DNA of 64,000 nt from Euptelea pleiosperma (lineage: Eukaryota; Streptophyta; Magnoliopsida; Ranunculales; Eupteleaceae). Below are positions 1 to 11,694 of the stretch, in pieces. The notes under the pieces were generated by a model that made no database searches, was not told the DNA's origin, and saw only the letters and a list, made by a program, of their open reading frames with translations. The translations under genes and the position numbers were made by a program. Location: NCBI GenBank assembly GCA_035048495.1, contig CM068548.1:1426001-1490000 (forward strand). The letters are read 5' to 3'. Every line of letters starts with the position of its first letter. Positions within the stretch are counted from its first letter, which is position 1.

Positions 1-243
1 TGTTTAGTTCATCCCTAGGTGGACCTACATACAAAAACAACTCAATCTGATTAGTGATTCCAAACCTTTGGATCTTTGTACCCCAAATAATGCTCAAATT
101 CCGAGGTTAAAAATCAACCCATGAAAACGACTGCAATCCAACGTTACAAATCACTAATCAGACTTATTTATTGTATGTAGGTCCACATAGTGATGAGCCA
201 AACATCCATACGGATAGTGGTATCTAATTGTGTGCCAAGTAGC
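1..243. mobile_element. Tourist-like MITE, family M1 copy a (left end outside window)
   Basis: The two halves are inverted copies: the block beginning TGTTTAGTTCATCCCTAGG at position 1 reads on the other strand at about 175-210. The same internal sequence recurs at 18755-19040, where a complete copy has TAA target duplications, so this copy is assigned to the same family. Its right end matches the GCCACGTGGC terminus in degraded form (gccaagtagc, ending near 243). It has no coding capacity. Confidence 0.75.
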
Positions 244-919
244 TCATACTGTGGTGGACCAAAGCCCCTTCTGTATGGGTATGAGTCTGCTTGGGCTGGA
301 GGGATAACTAGAACCATTTAACAGATGGATTTATCTTTGGACCTAGGCCCTTTCCAATTACAAAATGGGGGAGCCAGGCCCAGTAATCATTGGGTCGGAT
401 CAGGTACCCACTATGTCCAAGTCCAAGCTTCCCATTAACTGTAGTTCTGATGACTACCTTTTCCAACCGTCAATAAGGCATTATATGATCAGATGGTTGA
501 AATTATATGATCTCTCTGATTACACCTTTTGTAATCATTCAGAGCAGATCTATCCTTAATGTAAAAAATATAAACCGTTGATATAACAAGGGGGTATGGT
601 TAAACCTTTTAAGGTTACCTAAGATGAATTCCTTAAGGTCAAGGTTTTACAAGCAACCGAACTTCAAAATCAGTACACTTTTTGTAGGACAAATGATACA
701 CACGTTTGACTCAATACTTTTGTCACTCATAAAATGACTCATGGACGTAGGACCCACGTGCAAATGAGTTAAGGATTGGTTTTTGGTGATGATATTCTTC
801 TCAACATGGAAATCAACGTCATAAAAAATCAGCCCATTCTATCATTTGTAGCATTATGAAAAGTGCATTGCAAGTCGAACAATTTTAGACCAACCATTAT
901 CTATATATATATATACATC
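244..919. other. Intergenic, no gene seen
   Basis: I see no coding sequence. Positions about 715-850 contain a weak, degraded relative of the M2 stem-loop elements that follow. A short AT dinucleotide run lies near 901-915. The short reading frames here lack any recognisable motif. Confidence 0.5.
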
Positions 920-1093
920 GTGACACATGATCATGGAGCCCGCATGGAAATGAGTTAAGGGCCGATATTTGGTGAGGGTGATCTCCATGAAGGGTCGTTT
1001 TCTCACGAGGATGATACCTATGGTGAGGATATCACCCTCACAAAAAATCAACCTTTAAGTCATCTCCTTGTGGGCCCCATGACCATGTGTCAC
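920..1093. mobile_element. Stem-loop MITE, family M2 copy 1
   Basis: The ends are inverted: GTGACACATGATCATGG at the left pairs with CCATGACCATGTGTCAC at the right. Inside is a core (gatatttggtgagggtgat) shared with the copies at 1163-1456 and 11422-11694. It is non-coding. No clear target duplication was found, so the transposon superfamily is open. Confidence 0.7.
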
Positions 1094-1162
1094 TATATGT
1101 GTGGAACAATGTGTTAACTTATCTGGCCGTGTGTGTGTGTGTTATTTTGGCATTTCAAAAAC

Positions 1163-1456
1163 TGACACACCTATGTGGGGCCCATATGGAGTTCAGGGCT
1201 GTTTTTTTTGTTAGAATGATCTCATCAAGCAGATCATTCTCAGAAAAAATCAGCCCACTCTAAAACTTCTAACCCTATCAAAGATGCACTTAACAGTAAA
1301 ATGAAGTCCATAATTTTAACTTGTTATCCACTTTTCACAGGGCTAGAAATGTCGAAATGCGCTGATTTTTAGCGAGGATTATCTCCGTGGTAGGAGATTA
1401 TTCTTACTGAAAATCATCCCTTGATTCATATGTGTGAGCCCCACATAGGCGTGTCA
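1163..1456. mobile_element. Stem-loop MITE, family M2 copy 2
   Basis: The termini TGACACACCTATGTGGGGC and the reverse complement of the right end (TGACACGCCTATGTGGGGC) match at 18 of 19 positions. The middle (gggctagaaatgtcgaaatg followed by gctgattttt) matches the copy at 11422-11694. It is non-coding, about 294 bp, with no certain target duplication. Confidence 0.75.
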
Positions 1457-1970
1457 ATGGCTTGTCGAGGTAAGGCATTTCAAAATAACCTTACCCATAT
1501 AACATATTTATAGCGTGTCAGACTCGAGATCACAAGTTTGTGAACAATTCACATAAAATTCAATCCCACTCTCTGAAATGAAACATTACCAACCAAAAGA
1601 CCAAATAATAATAATGGGGATCAGAGGAATTCATTTGTGTAATTATAAACTTTTGGCGTAAAGGTTATGATGAAGTGGCATTGAACTGAAGAATATTTGG
1701 TGTCGGCAGTGAGTTGAAAGTAAGAAAACTCAAGACATAACTGCGACTTGTGATTTGAGAGAGTACATTTTCTAGTCAAAGATAAAATCAGCAATTTACC
1801 AACAATTATTACTACTTACAGTAACAGTAAGCAAGATTGCCTACCCAAGAAACAGATTAATTAATGTACTAGATGAACCATATTTTCTATAATTGTAGAA
1901 AAGAAGGTATAGTTAAATACAGTAAGCAAAGACAGTGACTTACAATACATTTACTCCCACCACTTATAAG
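1457..1970. other. Intergenic, probable 3' flank of the DnaJ-type zinc-finger gene
   Basis: The stretch is AT-rich with no coding signal. Because the gene at 1971-3242 is on the minus strand, the part next to 1970 is where its 3' UTR would lie. No precise polyadenylation site can be assigned by eye. Confidence 0.4.
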
Positions 1971-3242
1971 TCAGAAGTAGCCCTTTCCAAGACAGTTTAG
2001 ACAGCGTTGTACACTGTAAAACATAAGAAACCAATCAAACTACAAAGAAATGTTTAAAACTGCAAAACTCAACTCTGATTGGGAACTCACTCAACCACTG
2101 GATCAGGTTTTTCAAGTATGAGACGCTTATGTAGTGTTTAATGTTTTGAGTACCAGATCAATATACTTGATTGTGTTTTATCAATTTCAGGGAAACCGGC
2201 TACCCTTTTTACTTCACCTGATTCATGGCTGAATTGAGTTGACTTGCAAGTTTTCAATTACTTGACGGAGTTTTCATGCACTTGTTCTTATAACAGATAA
2301 CAGAAAGGGAAGAAAACTGACCTGTTTCCTTCGCATGTAGGGCAAAGACAAGGATTTATAGCAATAGGATCAAATAAAGGTGACCACTTTATGGTGGAAT
2401 TCCCTTTGCATAATTTGCAGGTATAGAATCCTTTTCCGTGACAAACTCTACATGCCGAAGCATTTTTTTTCTACACAAGGCAAAAGCATACACAGTCTCA
2501 GCACAGGTAGAGTAATGAGAACAGAAAGGCCTCAAAGCAAGAGACTTAGAAATCTCAAAGACTCAACACAAGCTAAAAGACCAACTCTGAAGTCGAGTTG
2601 GCTTCATAGAGTCACTTCACAAGCCAACTCAGACAAGTTTCTCAGATTTTCTTTAGGCATAGTTTGGTAATGAAATTTAAGTTGTCAATTAAAGTATAAC
2701 CCGGTAAAGTAACTCCCTGCTTTCAGTGTAAGTTAACTAGTAGCATTAGATTTCATTCGGAAAGCACTCAACAAGCACTTCAAGAGGATGACACAGTGAT
2801 CCACACGTCTCCCAAATACCAGATACATCAGTAACCGAGCAACTTAAAACTTAATTACCAAACACCCTTTAACACTCTCATTTAGGACGGACATATCTCC
2901 ACAAGTTTCCCTTCTCATTCTTAGGCAACTTGGTCAAAGTTTTACCAACTCAGCAAGCTTTTCCATGCAGCCAACTTGAACATGAAAAGCATAGGACTAT
3001 GCTTGTGAGTTGAGCTTCAGTTTTTGAACATTACTTTTATTTTTATTTTTTTCTTTTTCAGGGGGGGGGGGTGGGTTTATGTTAGACTTCGAGAATGAGC
3101 ATATTACCCATTTAGCTTCAGCAGCTGCTTGTAGCGTTCGAATGGTTACAGAAGAAGCCAGTGACAGGGTGAACAGTCCCCCGGCAAAAATAGCAGCAGC
3201 AGCACCCACCACGCGCAATGGCTGGGGGACACCACCCACCAT
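1971..3242 (-). CDS. Small DnaJ-type cysteine-rich zinc-finger protein (no J domain)
   Basis: Three exons on the minus strand, 3108-3242, 2322-2470 and 1971-2013, join in phase through GT-AG introns into an intact protein of about 108 residues. The start is the first ATG, giving MVGGVPQPLRVVGAAAA, which I recognise as the conserved N-terminus of this plant family. Residues about 12-31 are hydrophobic and could be a membrane anchor or part of an organelle-targeting peptide. Exons 2 and 3 carry four CxxC-G type motifs: CRVCHGKG, CKLCKGN, CPTCEGN and CLNCLGKG. These are the zinc-binding repeats of the DnaJ central domain, and no J domain is present, as in BSD2-like proteins. By family knowledge such proteins act as chaperone or disulfide cofactors, often in plastids; the exact role and location are inferred. 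An AT-rich 638-bp first intron contains a ten-G run. This is one of the few intact genes here. Confidence 0.85.
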
Positions 3243-3366
3243 CTCTATTTAGCTTTTCAGCTCTTTAAACTGTTCAGAAAATCGCAAGAGAATAATTAAA
3301 AAAAAATGAGAATACATAAAAATAAAGGCACAAGGTTTGTTAAGAGTATTGCATAAATGATTTAAT

Positions 3367-3668
3367 TGTTGAAAAAAGAAACCTATTTTATTTTTTAGAT
3401 ATTTTAATATTGTAATTTAGATACTCCGGAGTCTAGATATTTTAAGAAGAATCTTGAGTTTGGAAGATGAAAAGTCTAGCTTAGTGTAGTAGCATTTATT
3501 ATGAAGTCTAGAACAAGGTAGAGAATATCTCTTGTAACTTGTCAATAAGGATTGTACTTTGTGCTTTTGAAATTAAGAGAAATGACAAGAAAGTAAGAAC
3601 AATTGGTATAAACGTTCTTCTTCTCTTCTACTCCTAATTTCTATAATATGGAATTCTCTTTGTGGCCA
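3367..3668 (+). repeat. Putative 5' LTR of decayed copia element 1
   Basis: The segment starts TGTTGAAAAAAG and ends in CCA five bases before an initiator-Met tRNA primer-binding site, as expected for a copia 5' LTR of about 300 bp. No matching 3' LTR was found in the window, so the left boundary rests only on the TG dinucleotide and typical length. Confidence 0.45.
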
Positions 3669-3673
3669 AGAAG

Positions 3674-3687
3674 TGGTATCAGAGCCA
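3674..3687 (+). other. Primer-binding site, initiator-Met tRNA
   Basis: TGGTATCAGAGCCA is the standard complement of the 3' end of plant initiator-Met tRNA used by Ty1/copia elements. It lies between the putative LTR and the first gag fragment at 3759. Confidence 0.85.
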
Positions 3688-3997
3688 CAACAAAACTCCT
3701 CTAGCTATCACCCTTTCCAATAGCCACTACAAACTTCTTTCAACATCAAGTACCATGATTGATAAAAGAAAATTATGAAAACTGGTGTATACAAATGACG
3801 TCTCTCCTTGGAGCTCAAGATGTATGGGAACTTATTCGAGTAGGCTATTGTAACTCAGAAAATGCACAAAGCATAAGCTTGTCTCTGGCAGCAGCCAAAA
3901 AGGAGGAGCTGAAAGGATTAAGAAAGAGAGATAAGAAGACACTCTTCCAAAATACATCCAAAGAGTGTTAAAGGTAAAGAAGATAAGACTTCAAACT

Positions 3998-4446
3998 TGA
4001 CGCAGGACAATGGCTCCACCTGCGAGTTTTTTGTGGAAAAATGACAGGGGGAGGTAGAGAGAGGGAGAGATGGAAGATCAAAGGTGGGGATCGCTCCCTA
4101 GGCCTCACGCCAAACCTGTAAAGGGAAAAATCGTGCGCCAAGGCATGTAAATGATATCGAAAGCTTCATTCATAATTTATTCCCTCTAAAACAAATGGAT
4201 TACATCCTATTTATAAAACTCCCAATTGGACTTTCCTGATTTCAGTCTAATTGAATTTTCCTAATTCTAATTAAACTAAAATAAGAAACTCCTAATATTG
4301 CAAACAATCCCAACATTCTAATTGGAAACAAAATCTATTTATAAAATTCTACTTAAATCCTAATAAATCCTCATGGGGTCCACTTGCTTGGTTGGGCACC
4401 AATTCAGTGTAGTGGAGGACGATCGTGGTTGAATGCTCCCGCATCA
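3998..4446. repeat. Solo LTR, 449 bp, with 5-bp target duplication
   Basis: The segment starts TGACGC and ends GCATCA, a TG...CA terminus with imperfect inverted ends. It is flanked by AAACT at 3993-3997 and 4447-4451. It interrupts copia gag exactly between the codons for the 'LQTL' and 'KFESLKMK' regions; without it the gag homology is continuous. It has no coding content. The parent family could not be named. Confidence 0.75.
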
Positions 4447-6603
4447 AAACTTTAGGAGCCAAGTTTGAATCCTTAAAAATGAAGGATTTTGAGTTTTGTC
4501 TTCAACTATTTTTCCAGAGTAATAGTTGTAGTAAATCCATTAAGAAGGTGAGACTAGCAAATGCTAGAGTAATAGAGAAGTTATTGAGATCACTTGATCC
4601 AAAATTCGACGACATCATGGTGGCGATTGAAAAATCCAAAGATTTGGAGACTATGACAGTCTATCAACTCATGAGTTTGCTTCAAGCTCATGACTAAAGA
4701 TTTGCTCAAAAGGGGATACAATTATGGTGGATCAAGAACTTCAGTCAAGGCTTTCATTTAGCCAGGAAAGAGGAAGAAATTCTGCTACTCATGAAGAACA
4801 AAGGGAGCAGCTGTAGCATATGCAAGGAGGACGAGGTAGAAGACGTTTCCCTCGACCCTCAAATAGACCAAGTTGAAAATTCTGAAATTCAATTTATAAT
4901 TGCCAAAAATAAGGACATCATAGTTTTGAGTGCAGAAATCAAAATTGTAACAGTGTTAAGAGAGAAATTGAATTTTCTTGGAAAAGAAAATGAAGAAGAA
5001 GGACAAATGTCGTTACTGGTTTTATGATGAAGCTGAAGCCAACAAAAAAAACACGTGGTACCCAGATACCAGTGCTAGCAATCATGTGTGGAAACAGAGA
5101 CGTGTTTGTGGAGCTAAATGAGTCAATTTAAAGTAACCGACATTTGGCGGTTTATCTAAAAGACCAGTGGGAAGGGATGGGTAAAATTCTGATTTGTTTA
5201 TATAATGAGAGCCAACATAGTAATTTTGATACCTACTATGTGCCAGATATGAAGCACAAAATTTTGAGTATGGCCCAACAGTTGGAAAAAGGTTATAATA
5301 TTCACATTAGAAATCATGTTCTTTCAATTCGGGATAGAAATCAAAAATTTGATCAATTATGTGCATATGGCTAAAAACAGGATGTTCCCATTAAATATAC
5401 AAACAGATACATCGAAATGCTTCAATTCTTTAATGAAGAATAATGCGGGTTTGTGGCATCTTGAATTTGGCCATTTGAGTTTTGGTGGACTGAAGTTATT
5501 GGAAAAATCAAAGATGGTAACAGGATTACCATGGATAAATCAACCAACACAAATAAATGAGACCTGTGTAACTAGTAAGCGATGCTAAAAATGTTGCCAG
5601 ATAAGACATCATAGAAGCCATACGACCACTTCAATTGGTGCATACAAACGTCTGTGGGCCTATAAAGCCAATGGGAATTGGAAAGAATAGGTACTTCTTA
5701 CTTTTGCTGATGACTTTAGTGGAAAAACATGAGTTTATCTTTTGAAAGAAAAATCTAAAGTTTTGAGAACGTTCATAGAAATTAAGTCTTGTTAAAAATT
5801 TAAGTGCTATCGAATCAAGAATTCAAGATCAAATCAAGGTAGTGCGCGTACACCTCTAATGATTTCAGATTTTTACAACAAGAAAAAAATGGAATTTATT
5901 AATAATTTACAATGCCATATACAACTCAACAAAATGGTATGTCAATTGTCAAAACGGAAAGGTTAAACAATTCTTAACACGGTGAGGAACATGTTAAAAG
6001 GGAACACCAAAAGAATTTTATGGTGAAGCAGTAGTAAGTGTGATATATTTGTAAACAGATTTCCAACTAAACGAAATTGGAATATGACACCTGAATAGGC
6101 TTGGAGTTCTCAAAAACCGGATGTGGCACATTTAGGAATTTTCGGAACTGTGGCTCATGCAAAAGTCTCAGAAGAAACAAGAACAAAGTTAGAGGATAAA
6201 GAACAAAATTGCTTACGGTATCTAGAAAACTCATGTGGATACAAGTTATACAATCCAATTACCAAGAGGGTCCTCATTTCAAGAGATGTTAATTTCAGTG
6301 AAGAAAATAATTAGAATTGGGAAAGTTTGAAAGAAAAAAGAAAAGTAAGCTTGCAACTGAAGAAGAAGAAGAAACAAACAAACAATTTGAGAAGTTATGT
6401 GTTCTATAGCTTTACCTAAGGGGGTGGGGGCTCATATATTCTCTCAAGAATCTTCTACGACTTCAACAACGAGAAGAAGCATTAATAGAAGTGATCTAGA
6501 AGAAAGATTTTACAAGAAATTTATGGCATAACTTGAATGATTGATCTTGACTCTAATGAAGATGATCTTAATTTAGTTTGCCTATTTGCAAAATATAATC
6601 CTA

Positions 6604-7462
6604 TAACTCCGAAGAAGCAAGTCAAAATGAGATATAGAATAGCAATGGATAAAGAAATTAAAGCAACACTTCCATCTAGATTATTAAATATCAGGGTGGT
6701 GGAATTGTAGTGAGGTGGATTCCAAGGTCAATATCAGGGTGGTGGAATTGCAGTGAGGTAGATTGCAGCTAATGGTATCCCAAGTGTTATTTAGTTTTGT
6801 CAATGGAATTCTAACGTCAAGATGCTTGTGGATAAAACAAATATGATGCCATAGAAAGCTAAGGGGCAGAGCAGGCTAGCCAGCATAAGACTAAGGTTGT
6901 TCAAGACCCAAGCAAATATAGTTGGTAGGCAAAAGCTAGAGATATCTATAGACCACCTCATAAACATACACGGGAATGATCTAATAAACCAAAAAAGTAA
7001 CTAGATACGTACTTCAAAACATCCACTGTTACTGAGCAATTGACAAAGAAGTGGTTCAAATTCTCTTCTATTACACACATCGCAACATACCTATTGGGGA
7101 AAATGTCATATAAGGAAGAGATCATCCATAGTGAGGATTTTATCCAACACAAATGCCCATGTAAAGTGTAAACAATTCCGACCTCGGAGGAATAGAAAAC
7201 TGCAAATCTTTGCTATCAGAGGAAGCATTGCCTTTTCCCTCACTAGAAGACCATAGAGAGACTTAGTTGAGACTTGAAAGAACGCCACTAGAACTTCAAT
7301 TGCAAATTCTAACTTCCTCAACCTCCAAAGAGATGATTACTTCCTCAAGGCTATGAAAGAGGTTAAGAAGGGCTTTTCCACACCCATAGCAAGATATAAT
7401 CCTATAACTTGGAAGAAGCAAGTCAAAATGAGATATAGAGAATTGCAATGGATAAAGAATTT
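6604..7462. repeat. Direct repeat of about 70 bp bracketing a LINE-bearing segment
   Basis: The copia RT start sequence at about 6604-6672 (gaagcaagtcaaaatgagat and onward) is repeated at about 7393-7462 with a few differences. The DNA between contains LINE-like sequence on the minus strand. A 70-bp duplication is far too long for a target duplication, so it suggests duplication during repair or recombination. Confidence 0.6.
6958..7321 (-). pseudogene. LINE zinc-binding (zf-RVT) fragment
   Basis: Two overlapping minus-strand frames read FTWAFVLDKILTMDDLFLI and then IEENLNHFFVNCSVTVDVLK. These resemble the region downstream of plant LINE reverse transcriptase (pattern AW...L..I.T.DNL, then E...HLF..C). 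One frameshift separates the halves. It is a short, degraded piece with no 3' tail visible. Confidence 0.5.
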
Positions 7463-7930
7463 AAAGCAACTGAGAAAAATGATACATGAAAGCTCACATC
7501 ACTAGCACAAGGCAATCGGAGTCAAATTGGTATACTAAACAAAAGGAAATTCAAAAGGAGAAATTGAAAGATGCAAAGCCACGCTCATGAAAAAAGGATT
7601 CGAGCAGCACGAAGGGAAAGACTATAAATATGTATTTGCAACAGTTGCCTTGCCTGTTTAGAAATGGAAAGACTCATGCTGCACAAAAAAATGACATTTT
7701 TTCAAACGGACATGAAATCTGCATTTTTTGATGGATTTCTTAAGATGAAGTTTATAATGAGACAACATTGAACTGTAGTAAGAAAATGCCAAGAAGAAAA
7801 AGTTTAGACTTAAAAATGCCTTGTAGGGCCTAAAACAGGCAGCAAGAGAATGGAATACTTGAATTGATCAATATTGAAAAGAACATAGTTTCTCAAAATG
7901 CCCAAATGAGCATGTTTTATACGTGAAAAA

Positions 7931-9324
7931 AACCAAAATGGAGATCTAAAATACAGCAATACAAGAAGAGAAGCAGAACAAGAAAGAAAATAATACTGAT
8001 TTTGAATGCTTGAACAACATTTAAAGCTCAAGAAGGTATTCAGTTGTATCAATTGAAGCCTGAGAAGCCCAAGAGCACAATGAGATCTGCTTGAACATGA
8101 TTTAGCAGCGTCATATAATACATGGTAATCGGCTCTACATAAAAAAATTACTGCTCCCCGTGATACCTTCAAAAAGGAGAAGAACATTTGGACTTCACAA
8201 AACATCTTAAACACAGAACAGATTACTTTCCCTTCTATCTTTATCTATATTAAAGCATAATTTTCTAAACGGCTTAAACCTCCAAATGATTCATCCAATG
8301 GGTTCCTAAGATCTATCCTCCGGTAATTTAACCACCCAACAGTTCCATACACTTCCAGAAAGACTCCAGACTCCTAATCCCCCCTCCTATTTCCATCTCA
8401 ACTTCTTCATTCTTCATTCTCTCTCATCTACACTATTCTGCAACTGTCTACTCTCACTCAACATTTACCATGAAGATATCGCATGAATTTTGAAGAAACC
8501 AACCTCTTCTTGCATTGCGATTCAAAAGGCTGTCTTATCTTATTATCCAATGTCTCTAAAGCAGGTATATTTTTTTCCTTTCCCTGCATCTACATCAATC
8601 AACAAGTGTTTACTCTCAACCAACAATTAAAGTGACGGTATTTTTGTATTTTTTTATAACGTTATTTCTCTTTGGGTGTTGATTTCTCTGTTAGGGGTTG
8701 ATTTCTTATGTGATTTAGGGAGAATCCATCTCAAGGGAGAAGAACTTGGGTTTTGATGACTCATGGAAACCTGTTGATTTACAGGCCCGACCATGAAATC
8801 TTCTCTACAAATAAGCGCGCAAGGGAACTCGTATTTTACTTAACTCCTTACCTCTTCCCGTCAACATTTTTATATTTGATGAAAATACACTCTAACAATA
8901 ACTATTATTTCCTTTTATTTGCCTTTTGAAAAATCAAATGGGCTCCCAGAGTGCCACGTGGCTCATACGGGTGTTTTTTAACAATTGTTTTTCTCGAACA
9001 CGTTATTGAGAAGAGGCATAGTAAAAAAATACAAGGGCAAAAAACATTGCCAGATATAGTTACCAAACTAAGGCCAATGCAGTAGGACATGGACTGACCC
9101 CATGGCCGCCATCTTATTTTATAATGTTTGTTTTTTTCCTAACAGGTCTCTTCTAATCTTTTATCTTCTCTTCCAAATTTTTCTCCTCTCAATATCTTTT
9201 CTTCCTAAAATCTCTCTTATCCTATTATTATTCCTAACATATCTCCCCATCTCTCCAACTCCTCACTTTCTACTCTTGCTAAAACTCCTTCCAAAACATC
9301 TCTTCCTCTTTCCATCCTAATAAA
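7931..9324. other. Intergenic or degraded repeat, no gene
   Basis: No protein homology was recognised. The sequence from about 8229 (tctatctttatctatatta) resembles the TC-starting 5' ends of plant Helitrons, but no hairpin plus CTRR end could be matched. The 134-residue minus-strand frame at 7810-8214 is the shadow of decayed copia RT and flank. Confidence 0.35.
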
Positions 9325-9708
9325 GGGCCCGTTTGGCAAACCGGTGGAAGCAAAAAGTAGCTTCTAAATTAAGTTGATGAAATAAAAGTTTGTCATTTGG
9401 AAGCAAAAGCTTGTTTGGTAAAACATTGACTTATAAGTGAAAAAGTTAGTTTGGCATGTATTAAGTTAAAAAGTCATTTTCATACAATTTTATACATATC
9501 ATATTTTAATAAATTGTTCATAAAGTTAGTTGAAATTTTCAAATTTTTGGGGTTGCCATGGAGTTGGCCTAATTTTATCGAGGTTGGTTAACTCAAATGT
9601 GAATAGAGGGCTTTAAACCCAAGTCTATTGTATCAACCCTCACAAACTTAACCTATTAAATTCAATCTCTCCAATTTTCAAAAGAGATTACGAAATGCTC
9701 ATTGGCAC

Positions 9709-10215
9709 CTGAAACCATGGATAATATTTATCGCCTTTGTTCACAATGTAAGAATGAGTAGTATTGAAGTTGGGGGGTCTAATAACTTCCTTAGAAAATT
9801 TACAAATAGCCTTTAAGATTGTCTTGAAGTGACGAGATATAGTCTCCCCACGATGTTGAAATCGGTCTGCAACATTTCTATTTGACTCATTATGACCAAT
9901 TGTGTATAGAAAGATACATATTTGCTCCTCCACACTAACATAACGCGTATCACGCAATAGTCCTCGTTCTCTCAATGCATCGCATAGGTCATACAAAGTA
10001 TTTGACTTCATACGGAACATATCTGGGCATCAATCATCATGTCTTTCGAGTACATTTTTAACGTACTCTTTTCCCGAGAAGGGGTCATTCCTGTATGGTT
10101 GCTTGTACAAGAATTTGCAATTATAGTCATTTACCGCATCTAATACAATCAATTCGACAATCCCCCATTCTTTATCACTAATATCACTCATTTCAGTGTC
10201 TGAACCCATTTTCAA
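9709..10215 (-). pseudogene. Harbinger-type transposase (ALP1/HARBI1-like), N-terminal part only
   Basis: Read from 10215 downward, the frame gives a start segment (MKMGSDTEMSDISDKEW), one in-frame TGA near 10030, then the conserved N-terminal domain of plant ALP1-like proteins: MFRMKSNTLYDLCDALRERG, RYVSVEEQICIFLYTIGHNE, RFQHRGETISRHF and YYPWFQ. The coding stretch ends at CAG followed by GTGCC, a likely intron donor where ALP1-like genes have an intron before the DDE nuclease domain. That domain (GAIDGTH and beyond) is not found between here and the element end at 9325. The gene is therefore both interrupted and truncated. Confidence 0.8.
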
Positions 10216-10277
10216 CCTGTTGTGTCAATATAATTGCAATGAAGATTAACTTTTTAGTTCTATACAAAATATAAAAG

Positions 10278-10798
10278 TCCAAAAATCGTTGCCAACTTCT
10301 CATACTCGGGACAACCTTGAGTACGGAACCTCCTCGCTCTTGGGTGTGTCTGTTAGTAAAATGACATGTTAGTTCTAACTTATTTTATAAATTAAATCAA
10401 TAGGTGTCTATATATTATCGATGACTCAAGCAAATTATCACCTTCAAATAATCTTCCCACCAAGAATTAGGGGCAGTGACAGTTCTCAGCACTGGATCCC
10501 ATCCCAATCTTGTGTTGTTCTCCACAAGTTTTTTAAAATCCTTAAATCGTTCTTTTAGTTATGCCATCTTATTTTTGAATGCTTTCAAAACATACTTCAA
10601 CCTCCATCGCTGGTAATACTGCTTCTTAATGTCCAATCATTCATCTTTTGAGAAAGTGCATGTCACCCGATGATCACCACGTCCAATGACCTTATCAACC
10701 ATTAAGTCAATATAGAATTACTCCTGCGGCAGTGTCCAATGTGCTTGGGTTTCTTGTGCCACTTCAAATGGTTGCAGTAAGGACTGGTTTGAAGCCAT
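10278..10798 (-). pseudogene. Myb/SANT-like DNA-binding protein of the Harbinger element
   Basis: From an ATG at 10798 the minus strand reads a Myb/SANT-like domain (FYIDLMVDKVIGRG, TFSKDE, LKERFKDFKKLVENNTRLGW, DPVLRTVTAPNSWWEDYLK) broken by three in-frame stops. After an intron-like gap the segment at 10278-10337 gives ARRFRTQGCPEYEKLATIFG, the usual C-terminal part of this family. Such proteins are the accessory DNA-binding partner of PIF/Harbinger transposases. The order (Myb gene, then transposase, same strand) fits a once-complete element. The stops show it is dead. Confidence 0.75.
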
Positions 10799-11421
10799 CT
10801 AAAAATACAATTTAAATGACCATTTAATAAAAAAAAGTTAGTCAAATAGAGATTAACTAATAAAGTTTCATGGTGGAAAAGTCTCGTGACATATAAGATG
10901 ACCATTAAATAAAAATTGTAAACCATATAAAAGGACTATGAATTGATAGTGTCAACTCCACCAAATTTCTACAAACACAAACTAGATGCTATTGTCACTA
11001 ACAGAAACAACTCCAAATTATGATGAGATACCATAGATATCGATTATTCTAGGTGTCCATCCACCACTAAGGCCCTGCTTGGTTCACAGCAAATGGAGTG
11101 CAATGCACTCACTTGCCACAATTTTGGGATTGCAAGTGATTGGTTGGAGGCGTGCAAATGAACTGTCATGCAAGTGGTCGACAAGCCATTGCAAACTCCT
11201 TAACAAAATAGACGCAAGGAAGTGCAGCCCAAAAACTGATGCAAGCAAGTGCATTGTGTTAGCTCAACATTTTTTTTTCTGAAAAACAATAATAATAACA
11301 ACAACCGTGATTATTATTTTTTGATTATTATCTTTTTATTTTTTATTTCTTTATTTTTTAGTTTTTTATTTTTTGATAGGGTCAGGATCGGGGGACAACC
11401 ATTTTTTACATCCATTTCGCA
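10799..11421. other. Internal Harbinger sequence without recognised gene
   Basis: No coding homology is visible. A TAA followed by GGCCCTGCTTGGTTC at 11068-11085 looks like the left terminus of another Tourist-type element, but its right end was not found. The remainder is AT-rich. Confidence 0.4.
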
Positions 11422-11694
11422 TACCCACATAGAAGATGAATCAATGGCTGATTTTTGGTGAGGGTGATCTCTATGGTGAGGAGATCATCCTCACAAAAAT
11501 TCAAATCATTCCGATATTCGTGGACTGGTTTAGAAGTTGAAGAATTATGGACCGTTAATTTTCGTGTAACTTGAAAATCACATTTGATGGGGTTAGAAAT
11601 TTCGAAATGGGATGATTTTTTGTTGGGGTGATCTATATGGTGAGGAGATCATCCTCACTGAAAATCAGCCATTGATTCATCTTCTATGTGGGTA
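11422..11694. mobile_element. Stem-loop MITE, family M2 copy 3
   Basis: Near-perfect inverted ends of about 35 bp (TACCCACATAGAAGATGAAT at the left) enclose a core shared with 1163-1456, including ggttagaaatttcgaaatg. Nested inside the Harbinger-like element, it is younger than that element. It is non-coding. Confidence 0.8.

Larger units (their letters stand above)
3759..7930 (+). pseudogene. Ty1/copia gag-pol, heavily decayed
   Basis: Fragments in several frames follow copia order. At 3759-3971 and again at 4452-4697 is gag (KFESLKMK, RSLDPKFDDIMVAIE). At about 5144-5374 is the protease-proximal part. At 5390-5590 is the GAG-pre-integrase region (GLWHLEFGHLSFGGLKLLEK). At 6123-6314 is the integrase C-terminal region (RYLENSCGYKLYNPITKRV). 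At about 7460-7930 is reverse transcriptase with many stops (GEIERCKATLMKKGFEQHEG; later GLKQAAREW). Gag is split by a solo LTR at 3998-4446. The RT region is preceded by an inserted segment at about 6673-7392. Frameshifts and stops are numerous, so the element is old and non-functional. No RNase H part or 3' LTR was recognised. Confidence 0.85.

Noticed and set aside
2380..2670. A 96-residue plus-strand frame
   Set aside because: It is antisense to exon 2 of the minus-strand zinc-finger gene and has no homology of its own.
3061..3070. Ten-G run as a functional element
   Set aside because: It sits in the intron of the zinc-finger gene with nothing paired to it; possibly a sequencing-length artefact.
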